Positions 15,715-24,362 of a stretch of 64,000 nucleotides of DNA are shown here, in pieces. Origin of the DNA: DSVQ01 sp964484765 (GTDB lineage Bacteria > Planctomycetota > Planctomycetia > Planctomycetales > Planctomycetaceae). The translations under genes were made by a program, and so were the position numbers. Within the stretch, counting starts at the first letter, position 1. Each line of letters starts with the position of its first letter. The notes beneath the pieces were generated by a model, which was given only the letters and a program-made list of their open reading frames with translations, made no database searches and was not told the DNA's origin. The stretch lies in the NCBI GenBank assembly GCA_964484765.1, contig CAZAGI010000020.1, forward strand, positions 34,207-98,206, in the 5' to 3' direction.

Positions 15715-18123
15715 ATGACTCAGAAACGGAAGAAGGACTCCGAAAAACTCGCGGGAAAGACCGTCGCATTCGTCGGCAAGTTTGGCTACAAGGACTGGGA
15801 TCGGTCAAAATACACGCGCTTCGCCGAGACCGCCGGAGCGAAGGTCGTCGACGCCGCGACGGACATCCCGGATTGTCTCATCGTCGGCGAGGGACGTGGC
15901 GGCAAACTGCCCTCGGAAGTCGCGAAGATTCAAAAAAAATCGCCGGGCGTGGAAATCCTCGATACGCCGGCATTTTTGCAATGTGTGCTGCCGAGTCCGG
16001 AATCGGTGCTGGCCGAATTACTCAAGGGGCGGGATGACAACCGCGACCGGTATTGGGAGCAGCTCGATCATCTCTGCCGAGGTGCCCAGACTTTGATCGA
16101 TCTCGACAAGACGGACCTTCGCAAGCAGGATCTGTATGGCGCCGAGCTCGAGAGCGTCAGTCTGAACGGTGCCGATTTTCGCGGGGCGAACACGAACTAC
16201 ACCAATTTCAGCGATCTGGAAGGAGCCAAGTTTGATGAAAGCGACGCCAAGAACGCCTATTTGCGCAACTTAAAGAACTGCACCTTCAAGAAGGCCGACC
16301 TGGAAAGCGTCTGGATGTTCTGGGGCGGTTCCGACACCGTCGAGAATTGCGATTTCCGCGACGCGAAAATGAACGAGGGACGCCTGGAAGGCGGGACGCT
16401 GACCGACTGCAAATTCGGCGGCGCGAATTTGTGCGATGCGGAGATGGAAGGTTCGACGTTTGAGCGCGCCGATTTTTCCGCCGCCGACATGAGCCGTGTT
16501 CACGGAGCCGGCACGCAATTCAAGGAGTGCAAGTTCGCGAAGGCCAATCTGCAGCGCGCCGATCTTCGCAAGGCGTCGCTGGTGCACGCCGATTTGCGCG
16601 GCGTGAATCTCCAGGAAGCCGTGCTCAACGACGCGGACCTCACCGGTGCCGATGTGACCGGAGCCGATTTTCAGGATGCTGTGCTGACGGGGGCGACGCT
16701 GAACGGCGTCGACTTCAGCAAAGCCAAGAACTACCTGCCGCCCGTGGTGCACCAGTCCGGACCGAAGCTGCTGGAATTCGTGAACGCCAGCGCGGGTTCC
16801 AAGAGTTTTGAGACCTCTGCCGAAGTGGACCTCGGGAAAGACGAATTCGCCCGTCTTCAGATTTACGTTGGCAGCAACTACATCGACGCGCGTTCGGTCT
16901 ACCAGCGTGATGGAAATGAAGTTTTCGACCGCATTGCCGCCCCGTCGCTCGAACAGGCCATGTTCAATCTGGCCGATCGCTGGCCGAACGCGAAATTGCG
17001 TCTGGACAGTGTGCAAGCCAAAGGCAGCAAAACCCACCGCGGTAAAAAGCTGCTGGATCTGGCGCTGGCAGCCTGGGCCGAAACGTTTAGGGTCACGCTG
17101 GCCGGCCCGGAGCAATTGAAAGCGGAACGCGAGGAACAACAAGCCGCGGCGCTGCGCGAGCGCGATGACCTGATGGCCCGGATTCGCAACGAAGGCGCGG
17201 CTGTCTGGAACAATATCGATTACCGCATCCGCGACCGCTACGATCTGCGCGGAGCCGACCTGAGCCATGCGAACCTGGACAAGATCAATCTGTGGGGCCG
17301 GGAATTGAAAGGGGCGAATTTTTCCGGGTCGTCACTGAAAGAAGCTGAGCTGTGGGGAGGGCAGTTGCTGAATGCGGTGTTCACGCAGGCCAACATGGAA
17401 GAGTGCCGGTTGGAAGGCTCAACGCTCGACGGTGCGAGTTTTCAAAGCGCCAATTTGTCCCGCGCGAATCTGGAACGCGCGAAACTTCAGGGTGCCGACT
17501 TCAGTACCGCCACGCTGAGTGACGTGAAGCTGGATCAGGCCCAGTTCGACCAGACGACGATTTTCCCCGCGGGATTCAAAGCGCCGGCGGAAATGGTCTG
17601 GAAAGGTGATGGGCCACGACCCGGTACGAAGAAAGTGAAAATCGCCAAAGCGGGGACGCTCGATTTCGAAAAGTTCCTCAAGCAATTGGGCAACAAAGTG
17701 GAACGAGCACGGATGGACAAAGCCGGCGCGATGCTCAAGGCGGAACGGTTCCAGCTCTTCGCCGATGTGCAGGACGATTCGTTAATGGGCATCGTCAAAA
17801 GCCAGTCGGATAAAGACCTGGTCTATTCGTGCCGGCTCACCTCGGCGGGGGCGTTCGGTTGCTGCACACAGAATCTGCGGCCGTGCGGCGGTCTCCGCGG
17901 GGCGTTGTGCAAGCATCTGCTGGTACTGATCGTCGGCCTTGCCAAAGCGGGCGAACTGGATGCCGCGACCGTCGACAATTGGATCAACCTGAGCCGGAAC
18001 CAGAAACCCGCGATCGATGAAGAATCGATGAGCGCCACGTTCCTGCGGTACAAAGGCGCGGAAGCCGGCGAGATCGATTGGCGGCCGACGGAGACGATTC
18101 CGGAAGATTTCTACACGATGTGA
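15715..18123 (+). CDS. BRCT / double pentapeptide-repeat / SWIM-like multidomain protein
   Basis: Encodes 802 aa and opens a six-gene operon. An N-terminal BRCT-like domain (about 10-92: LAGKTVAFVGKFG, GAKVVDAATDIPDCLIVGEG, VEILDTPAFLQCVL) is followed by a first pentapeptide-repeat block (about 130-340, many A-D/N-L-x-x units such as ADLRGVNLQEAVLNDADLTGA). A non-repeat segment (about 350-470) with THRGKKLLDLALAAWAETF follows, then a second pentapeptide block (about 505-620). The C-terminus (about 700-735) has YSC, GCCTQ and CKH spaced like a divergent SWIM zinc finger (the usual C-x-C is C-C here). BRCT and SWIM domains suggest protein or nucleic-acid binding. SWIM proteins are often encoded beside MoxR/DUF5682/vWA genes, which fits this locus. 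The whole-protein function is unknown. Confidence 0.85.
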   Translation: MTQKRKKDSEKLAGKTVAFVGKFGYKDWDRSKYTRFAETAGAKVVDAATDIPDCLIVGEGRGGKLPSEVAKIQKKSPGVEILDTPAFLQCVLPSPESVLAELLKGRDDNRDRYWEQLDHLCRGAQTLIDLDKTDLRKQDLYGAELESVSLNGADFRGANTNYTNFSDLEGAKFDESDAKNAYLRNLKNCTFKKADLESVWMFWGGSDTVENCDFRDAKMNEGRLEGGTLTDCKFGGANLCDAEMEGSTFERADFSAADMSRVHGAGTQFKECKFAKANLQRADLRKASLVHADLRGVNLQEAVLNDADLTGADVTGADFQDAVLTGATLNGVDFSKAKNYLPPVVHQSGPKLLEFVNASAGSKSFETSAEVDLGKDEFARLQIYVGSNYIDARSVYQRDGNEVFDRIAAPSLEQAMFNLADRWPNAKLRLDSVQAKGSKTHRGKKLLDLALAAWAETFRVTLAGPEQLKAEREEQQAAALRERDDLMARIRNEGAAVWNNIDYRIRDRYDLRGADLSHANLDKINLWGRELKGANFSGSSLKEAELWGGQLLNAVFTQANMEECRLEGSTLDGASFQSANLSRANLERAKLQGADFSTATLSDVKLDQAQFDQTTIFPAGFKAPAEMVWKGDGPRPGTKKVKIAKAGTLDFEKFLKQLGNKVERARMDKAGAMLKAERFQLFADVQDDSLMGIVKSQSDKDLVYSCRLTSAGAFGCCTQNLRPCGGLRGALCKHLLVLIVGLAKAGELDAATVDNWINLSRNQKPAIDEESMSATFLRYKGAEAGEIDWRPTETIPEDFYTM

Positions 18124-18132
18124 GCCGGCTCC

Positions 18133-18468
18133 ATGGATGAGATTGCCGAACTGCGGGACGCACTCGACCGATTGCATGCCGCGCTGGATGACCTCGCAGT
18201 CCGCGGTCTGCGCTCGGCCGGTCCGCAGGATTTGGCCCGGCTCACCGCGCTGCAGGTCGAATTCCGTAACGCCGGTGCGGAACACATCGCCGAGCGATTG
18301 CAGACCGTCATCGAAGCCGTGCGCGCCGATGACCGCTCCTCCGCCGCTTCACTGTTGCGGGCCATGACGGCGGTCCGACTGTTTGACCGCTTCCTTACTC
18401 TGGAAGTCGCGACGACCCTGCTGACGGCCGATCCGACCGATGCCAACGACGATGCGGAGAATGAATAA
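18133..18468 (+). CDS. small helical protein of unknown function in MoxR/vWA operon
   Basis: Encodes 111 aa. The ATG lies 9 bases after the stop of the SWIM-like gene, and the stop is 2 bases before the next ATG, so the gene is embedded in the operon. The chain is rich in Ala, Leu, Arg, Asp and Glu with heptad-like spacing (DALDRLHAALDDLAVRGL, ARLTALQVEF, AERLQTVIEAV), pointing to an all-helical, possibly coiled-coil adaptor. The acidic tail DPTDANDDAENE is probably flexible. I do not recognise a family. It may be a subunit or partner of the following protein. Confidence 0.75.
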   Translation: MDEIAELRDALDRLHAALDDLAVRGLRSAGPQDLARLTALQVEFRNAGAEHIAERLQTVIEAVRADDRSSAASLLRAMTAVRLFDRFLTLEVATTLLTADPTDANDDAENE

Positions 18469-18470
18469 CG

Positions 18471-19586
18471 ATGCTCCCGCCCGCGGCGGATCGACCGAAA
18501 CTCGCAGCCGTGCTGGCACAACTCGGCGGCGCGGTGGAAGAAATGTTGCTCTCGGGGCTGACCACGGCGTCCGACGCCACGCGTCAAACTTTGATCGCCG
18601 CGATGCAGGAAGCCGCGCGTTTCCGCCTGCTGCGACTCGGTTCGACGTTGCGGACATTGAATGAAGAACTGGCCCGCTTTCGATCCCATGACGCCGGGTT
18701 TTCGCGAAAGCGAATGTCCTTCTTTTTGAACCGCGCCTGGTTACTCAGCCGCGGCTTGACGCATGCCCTGCAGACGGCGAACGAACAGGAATACAACCAG
18801 CTCACGTGGTCGCCGCCGACGCAGCCGTTGTCGAAAGTGGAAGTCGTCTGCCTTGGTGTCGTCAAGCGCGTCGCCGCCGGGGCGTTCGTGGCGTTCGATT
18901 TCCGCTTCCGCGCAATTGCCGACGCGGCCCCCGTCGTGGCGGGTCAGTCTCTCGCCTGGTCTTGCGTCTTCCCGCTCAAGCCCGGCTTGGAGCTTCCCCC
19001 CGAGGGGTTTCTGCACTTGCCGCAGAAGCAAAAATTCGCGCCGATCATTCTGCTCGATCGAAAATCCATCGTGATCGAACGGGCGACGATTGCCATGGAG
19101 GAACCCTGCGCCCGGATCTCGCTGACGGATCAAAGCACGGTCGTCCCCGGCAAGATCGCCGGTGAGTGGGAGTCGTTCCTCACCTGGGCTCCGGAGCGCG
19201 CCGTCGAACGCATCCGCAGGCATACGCCCGGTCCCCTCGATCTCGATGCCGAACTGCAGGAAGAGATTGTGCTCCACGATTACGAGATTGGTCCGCCGGG
19301 CGAGAGTGACGCGCCGGGGCAGACGGTTTATCCGATCACCACGGGGCGTCTCACTCTCGACGCGATCGCCAGTTCGCACGTCGACGGCAAGACAGTGCGC
19401 GAGCATCTGGAACAGTTGCGGAAACTGAAAAAAAATCGCCCGCCGTTGTATGGTCTGATGCACTACGAACGCTGCCGCCTCATTTTCCAGGTGCTGACGG
19501 CGTTCCGTCCGGAACCCGATTACCTGATGATTTCCAAAGAGAACATTAACAAGGCCGCCTTGCTGAAGGCGATGTCGTTCACTTGA
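18471..19586 (+). CDS. unrecognised protein in MoxR/vWA operon
   Basis: Encodes 371 aa. The N-terminal third (about 1-115) is helical, and the remainder (about 125-280) has alternating hydrophobic residues consistent with beta structure (VEVVCLGVVKRV, FVAFDFRFRAI, PIILLDRKSIVIERATIAME). The final part is basic (REHLEQLRKLKKNRPP) and includes LYGLMHYERCRLIFQVLTAF. There is no signal peptide or membrane segment. In comparable loci of other bacteria, a DUF5691 gene often sits between the SWIM and MoxR genes, but I see no convincing DUF5691 signature. It starts 2 bases after the upstream stop and ends 18 bases before the ATPase gene. Confidence 0.8.
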   Translation: MLPPAADRPKLAAVLAQLGGAVEEMLLSGLTTASDATRQTLIAAMQEAARFRLLRLGSTLRTLNEELARFRSHDAGFSRKRMSFFLNRAWLLSRGLTHALQTANEQEYNQLTWSPPTQPLSKVEVVCLGVVKRVAAGAFVAFDFRFRAIADAAPVVAGQSLAWSCVFPLKPGLELPPEGFLHLPQKQKFAPIILLDRKSIVIERATIAMEEPCARISLTDQSTVVPGKIAGEWESFLTWAPERAVERIRRHTPGPLDLDAELQEEIVLHDYEIGPPGESDAPGQTVYPITTGRLTLDAIASSHVDGKTVREHLEQLRKLKKNRPPLYGLMHYERCRLIFQVLTAFRPEPDYLMISKENINKAALLKAMSFT

Positions 19587-19604
19587 ACCCGCATCGGAGT
19601 TGTT

Positions 19605-20756
19605 ATGGCCAAGAAGTCTGAAGCCGCACCGCAAGCTCCCGCCAATGACGTCCTGCGCGAACCTGCCGAGCAGCGGTATGCGGTGCAACTCGAAGCGCTG
19701 AAGCAGAATGATACGGAAACGCCGCCACCGAACTGGCAGCTGTCGCCGCGCTCTGTGCTGGCATACATCGTCGGCGGAAAATCGTTGAAAGCGAAGATCG
19801 ACGGAAAAGCTGTCGACGTGCCGATTACACGCAAGTTTTTCGGCGACGACAGCCTCGTCGAACGGGCGATCGTGACGCTGGCTTCCGAACGCGCGCTGCT
19901 CCTGATTGGAGAACCCGGCACTGGCAAAAGCTGGCTCTCCGAGCATCTGTCTGCGGCGGTCTCCGGCACATCCGTACTCACCATCCAGGGAACCGCTGGT
20001 ACCACGGAAGAGCACATTAAATACTCGTGGAACATCGCGCGGGTGATCGCCGAGGGACCACGGATCGACAATCTGATTCCTTCCCCCACGATGGTGGCCA
20101 TGCGCAGCGGCGGACTGCTGCGGTTCGAAGAACTGACGCGTTGCGTTCCCGATGTGCAGGATGCGCTCGTGTCAATCCTGTCCGACAAGGCGATTGCGAT
20201 CCCCGAATTGCCGGACCACAACATGGTCTGGGCCCGACCGGGATTCAACGTGATCGCTACGGCGAATACGCGCGACCAGGGCGTCAATGAACTTTCGGCA
20301 GCCCTGAAACGTCGCTTCAATTACATCTACATTCCCATCGTCGGCGACCAGAAAACGGAAGTGAAGATCGTCCAGCAGCGGTCGGCGGAATTGCTCGAAC
20401 GGTACAACCTGCCGACGAAGTTGACGCCGCCGGTGATTGAGCTGCTCGCGACTGTCTTTCGTGAAATTCGCAACGGAAAAACGACCGACGGCGTCAGTCT
20501 GAAGAAGCCGACCACGACGCTGTCCACCGCCGAAGCCATCGGCGTGGCGCTCGACTCGGCGTTGCACGCCCAGTTTTTCGGCAGCGGAACCGTCGGCCCC
20601 GCGGACATCGCCCGCAACATGGTGGGCGTCGTCGTGAAAGAGGACCAGGAAGACCGCGACTCGCTGAAGGAATACGCCGCGCTTGTGGCGAAAAAACGGG
20701 GCGTGAAAGACAAAGGGTGGAAAGAGTTCCATGATGTGCTGGTGGAACAACTGTGA
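19605..20756 (+). CDS. MoxR-type AAA+ ATPase
   Basis: Encodes 383 aa. Walker A GEPGTGKS is at about 102-109, a Walker B-type GGLLRFEEL at about 168-176, the sensor-1 region ATANTRDQG near 220 and an SAALKRRFNYI arginine segment follow. These fit the MoxR branch of AAA+ ATPases, which act as chaperones for partner proteins with vWA domains. Here a vWA gene follows two genes downstream. An N-terminal extension of about 60 residues precedes the core. The stop overlaps the GTG start of the next gene by 4 bases (GTGA), suggesting translational coupling. Confidence 0.92.
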   Translation: MAKKSEAAPQAPANDVLREPAEQRYAVQLEALKQNDTETPPPNWQLSPRSVLAYIVGGKSLKAKIDGKAVDVPITRKFFGDDSLVERAIVTLASERALLLIGEPGTGKSWLSEHLSAAVSGTSVLTIQGTAGTTEEHIKYSWNIARVIAEGPRIDNLIPSPTMVAMRSGGLLRFEELTRCVPDVQDALVSILSDKAIAIPELPDHNMVWARPGFNVIATANTRDQGVNELSAALKRRFNYIYIPIVGDQKTEVKIVQQRSAELLERYNLPTKLTPPVIELLATVFREIRNGKTTDGVSLKKPTTTLSTAEAIGVALDSALHAQFFGSGTVGPADIARNMVGVVVKEDQEDRDSLKEYAALVAKKRGVKDKGWKEFHDVLVEQL

Positions 20757-23179
20757 GCCGTATTTCCTCAATGAAACCACCATCTTCACCAGCACCGCGA
20801 CTGGATGACGCCGACATCGCCCGGCAGGTCGACACCGTTCTCTCCGAGCCGTTGTACTGGTTCGGCGTGCGGCATCATTCGCCCATGGTCGCGCGTCATC
20901 TGGCGAACGCACTCAAACAGCGCAAGCCGAAACTCATTTTCATTGAAGGGCCGTACGAAGCGAACGAGTTGATTCCATTTGTGATCGACTCCAAGACCGA
21001 GCCACCGGTTGCGATTTATTCGTCCTATCGTGATGACAACAACGTTCTCGGACTCAACGGCATTGCAAGCCCGTCGGCGGAGATTCCGTCGCGGTTTGCC
21101 GTCTGGTATCCGTTCACGGCTTATTCGCCCGAATATGTGGCAATGAAAACGGCCGCGGCGATTGGTGCCGAAGTCGTCTTCATCGACCTGCCGCACTACG
21201 CGTTGGTCAACCCGCGCGCAGACGGCGTTGTTGAGACGCCGCAATCGCAGACCAATGACGATGCATTGATCACCACGAGCGGGTTCTATCAACAGCTTGC
21301 CGACGCCGCGGGGTTTGCCACGTGGAATGAGGCCTGGGACACGCTCTTCGAGAATCCCCATGCCACCGACTCCGAAGCGTTTCGCCGGGAGATGGCCACG
21401 TTTTGCTGCGCTGCGCGGATAACGGCAGACGAAGCCACGGAAGCCGTACAAGGGACTCGGGAACGCGAGCGGCACTTCCTTAAAATGATCCGCGAAACTC
21501 TGGCCGCACGCAAGGTGAAGCCCGAACACGCGGCCGTCGTTTGCGGCGGGTTCCATTTGTTTCTCGACCGTGACGACACCGAACCGCCACCGGTTCCCCC
21601 TGCCGGAACGGTCTACACGACGGTGGTTCCCTATTCGTTTTTTCGCATCTCGGAGATGGCCGGGTACGGTGCCGGCAATCGCGCCCCGCAGTTCTACCAG
21701 ACCTGCTTCGATCTGATTGCGGAAGGTCGTGCGGACGACATCGCCATGGAACAGGCCATCGCCGTCCTGCGACAAATGCGCAAGGGGGGCGAGCCGCTCT
21801 CGACCGCGGATGCGATTGCCATTACCCATCACGCGGGCATGCTGGCCCGATTGCGCGGCCGCGGCCATGCCACGCTCGACGACATTGACGACGCGCTGAT
21901 CACGTGTTGTTGCAAGGGCGATCCCCGCGAAGAAGGCGCAAAACTCCGCACGGCGATGGATGCCGCCGCGATCGGAACCAAAATCGGCAAAGTGACGCCC
22001 AAGCTCGGCCGCTTGCCAATCGTCAGCGATTTCTATGCCCAGCTCAGCGACCTGAATCTCGGTGAAGTGCTCGGCAAAGAAAAGAAACTCGCGGTCAAAC
22101 TCGACAAACGCGATCCGCTCGCGGCCCGTCGATCGGCGTTTCTCCACCGACTGGTCTTTCTCGATGTCCCGTTTGCGGCACTGGCCTCCACGGGGGGAGA
22201 TTTTTCCGGCACCATCTTTCGCGAAGACTGGCAATTGAAGTGGGATCCGAAAACCGAACCATCGCTCATCGAACAAAATCTTTACGGCGATACCGTCGAA
22301 AGTGCAGCATTGAATCGGCTGCGCTCGGCGATTGCCGAAGCCGGAGCGAATGCCGGTGCCATGTGTGATCGATTGCTCAAAGCCGTCGATATGAACCTCC
22401 CCGATCTCGTGCAGGTCGCAGAAGCGGCAACCGGCTACGCGATCGACACGGATCCGGCTTTTCCATCGCTTGCCGAAGCGCTGCGGCACCTGGCGGTGCT
22501 GGACCGTTATGCTGCCTTTCAGGGCTTGCGTCGCGAGACGTTGGAAGGGCTGCTGTCACGCTGTTACGACCGGGCCTGTTTCGCGCTTCCCAACTCCGGT
22601 ACGGTCCCCGATGAGGAGCAAAAGGGTGTCGTGGATGGGCTCGTCTCCCTCGCGGACATCCTGCAGCGAGCCGAAACGGGACGGTATGACCGCAGGCTGT
22701 TCGCCGAGGCGACGCGACGTGCGGCGGAGGAATCGCCGGTCCCGTTTCTCCGGGGGGCCTTTCTCGGCTTGCTGTGCGAGATTCGTGAACTCCCCGCCGA
22801 GGCGTTGGCAGCGGAACTGAAGGGGCTGGCCGGTGCGCCGACCGACTTGATGGTGACCGCAGGCGATTTGCTGGACGGCATGCTCGCGGTGTCACAGACG
22901 TCGATCCTGCTCGGTGCCGAAGCGCTGATCGGGGCGGTTGATGATCTGTTGAAAGCCGCTGAATGGGAACCATTTCTGGTGATGTTGCCTCGCATGCGGG
23001 CGGCGTTCGAGCGCCTCTCGAAGCCGCATCGCGATTCGCTCGCTGGAACCGTGGCCCAGCGCTACGGTCTGGGTTCAGCGGCGGAAGTCCGTACCCTGCG
23101 CGGCAGCCTGGGGGCCACGGCGCTCGTCGCGCGACTGGACGCCGCAACCGCCGCAGTCCTGCAAGATTGGCCTCTGTAA
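20753..23179 (+). CDS. DUF5682 family protein (TIKI/ChaN-like fold)
   Basis: Encodes 808 aa from a GTG overlapping the ATPase stop; an ATG at 20771 is an alternative start. The family signatures are the early WFGVRHHSP (about 37-45) and LIFIEGPYEANELIPFV, followed by AIYSSYR and, about residue 262, VVCGGFHLFL. The first 300 residues therefore resemble the erythromycin-esterase/ChaN/TIKI-like superfamily, with HH and EGP as probable active-site elements. The rest (about 330-808) is largely helical. DUF5682 proteins are almost always encoded beside MoxR and vWA genes; their biochemical role is not established. Confidence 0.88.
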   Translation: MSRISSMKPPSSPAPRLDDADIARQVDTVLSEPLYWFGVRHHSPMVARHLANALKQRKPKLIFIEGPYEANELIPFVIDSKTEPPVAIYSSYRDDNNVLGLNGIASPSAEIPSRFAVWYPFTAYSPEYVAMKTAAAIGAEVVFIDLPHYALVNPRADGVVETPQSQTNDDALITTSGFYQQLADAAGFATWNEAWDTLFENPHATDSEAFRREMATFCCAARITADEATEAVQGTRERERHFLKMIRETLAARKVKPEHAAVVCGGFHLFLDRDDTEPPPVPPAGTVYTTVVPYSFFRISEMAGYGAGNRAPQFYQTCFDLIAEGRADDIAMEQAIAVLRQMRKGGEPLSTADAIAITHHAGMLARLRGRGHATLDDIDDALITCCCKGDPREEGAKLRTAMDAAAIGTKIGKVTPKLGRLPIVSDFYAQLSDLNLGEVLGKEKKLAVKLDKRDPLAARRSAFLHRLVFLDVPFAALASTGGDFSGTIFREDWQLKWDPKTEPSLIEQNLYGDTVESAALNRLRSAIAEAGANAGAMCDRLLKAVDMNLPDLVQVAEAATGYAIDTDPAFPSLAEALRHLAVLDRYAAFQGLRRETLEGLLSRCYDRACFALPNSGTVPDEEQKGVVDGLVSLADILQRAETGRYDRRLFAEATRRAAEESPVPFLRGAFLGLLCEIRELPAEALAAELKGLAGAPTDLMVTAGDLLDGMLAVSQTSILLGAEALIGAVDDLLKAAEWEPFLVMLPRMRAAFERLSKPHRDSLAGTVAQRYGLGSAAEVRTLRGSLGATALVARLDAATAAVLQDWPL

Positions 23180-23191
23180 CATCGAGACATT

Positions 23192-24331
23192 ATGCCCGAT
23201 CCTCACACTCTCGCTCGCTGGCGGCTCGTGCTCGGTCAAGTGGCCGAATCGCACGGCATCGACTGCGCGGGCAATGCCGAGGCGGAACGGATCGAGCAAC
23301 TGGTCGGTTTTCTGTTTCAACCGGGGGGTGATCAGCAGTCCGGCCGCGGCGGGAGGCGTTCGTCCGATCGCACGGGCGGACAGGGATCGTCACAACTCAC
23401 GGTGCCCGATTGGGTCGATGCGGTCAACGAACTGTTCCCGCACCAGTCGAAAGAGGTGATGCAGAAAGAGCTCGTCCGCCGCCGCGGTATCGCCGAGATC
23501 ATGGAGAAACCGGAACTGCTCGAAAAGATCGAGCCGAATCTGGAACTCGTCAAGACCTTGCTCACCCATCGTGAACTGATGAATCCCAAGACGCGGATCC
23601 TCGCACGGAAGATCATAGATCAGGTGGTCGAGCAACTGAAGCGGCAGATGCGGGTGCAGGTCGAGCAGGCGATCACGGGGGCGATCCGCAAAGACCGCCA
23701 TTCGCCTCGTAAAGTCTTCCGCAACCTGGATCTGAAAACCACGCTGCGACGAAACCTGCAGAACTTCGATGCCGGTTCTGGCAAACTGTTTGTCGATCAA
23801 CTCTTCTTTTTTGCTGCCGAGCGGAAGAAGAAGCCGTGGCACATTATCGTTGTTGTGGATCAATCCGGCTCGATGCTGGAGAGTGCGATTTTCTCTGCCG
23901 TGATGGCATCGATCTTCGCAGAACTTCCAGCCGTAAAAACGTCGCTGGTGCTCTTCGACACGCAGATCGTCGATCTCTCTGATAAAGTTGGTCAACCAGT
24001 GGATGTGCTGCTGTCGATTCAACTCGGCGGTGGCACCGACATCACGCAGGCGCTGATGTACGCAAACGATCTGGTGCGCCAGCCGCAGAGGACGATCGTG
24101 GTCTTGATCACCGACTTTTATGAGGGCCGACCGGAAAGCGATCTCGTGGCGCAGACCCGCCTGATGGCCGACGGCGGATTGCGGATGATCGGTCTCGGTG
24201 CGCTCGGTTACGACGCCCGGCCGTCTTACAACAAGTCAACCGCCGGGAAGCTCCGCAAGGTGGGCATGGACATTCTGGTCTGCACCCCGGAAAAGCTGGC
24301 CGAGTGCATGGCCGAGATCATCCGTGGATGA
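23192..24331 (+). CDS. vWA (CoxE-like) protein, partner of MoxR ATPase
   Basis: Encodes 379 aa, starting 12 bases after the DUF5682 gene. The N-terminal half is helical, with a Gly/Ser-rich loop (about 48-70). The C-terminal vWA domain has a complete MIDAS: DQSGSM (about 223-228), the Thr in GGTDIT (about 281-286) and ITDFYEG with its Asp near 309. Complete MIDAS ligands predict metal-dependent protein binding. MoxR-vWA pairs remodel or load cofactors into partners; the client may be the SWIM-like or DUF5682 protein encoded in the operon. It is the last gene of the operon and converges on hemB. Confidence 0.92.
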   Translation: MPDPHTLARWRLVLGQVAESHGIDCAGNAEAERIEQLVGFLFQPGGDQQSGRGGRRSSDRTGGQGSSQLTVPDWVDAVNELFPHQSKEVMQKELVRRRGIAEIMEKPELLEKIEPNLELVKTLLTHRELMNPKTRILARKIIDQVVEQLKRQMRVQVEQAITGAIRKDRHSPRKVFRNLDLKTTLRRNLQNFDAGSGKLFVDQLFFFAAERKKKPWHIIVVVDQSGSMLESAIFSAVMASIFAELPAVKTSLVLFDTQIVDLSDKVGQPVDVLLSIQLGGGTDITQALMYANDLVRQPQRTIVVLITDFYEGRPESDLVAQTRLMADGGLRMIGLGALGYDARPSYNKSTAGKLRKVGMDILVCTPEKLAECMAEIIRG

Positions 24332-24362
24332 CGCAGCGATGAACTCGACGAACTCCCCGGCG

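Noticed and set aside
18741..20015. 424-codon minus-strand open frame
   Set aside because: Antisense across two operon genes; composition is that of a shadow frame.
20786..22489. 567-codon minus-strand open frame
   Set aside because: It lies antisense to the DUF5682 gene, has low-complexity Arg/His/Gly-rich sequence and no family motif; such frames are expected in this GC-rich codon usage.
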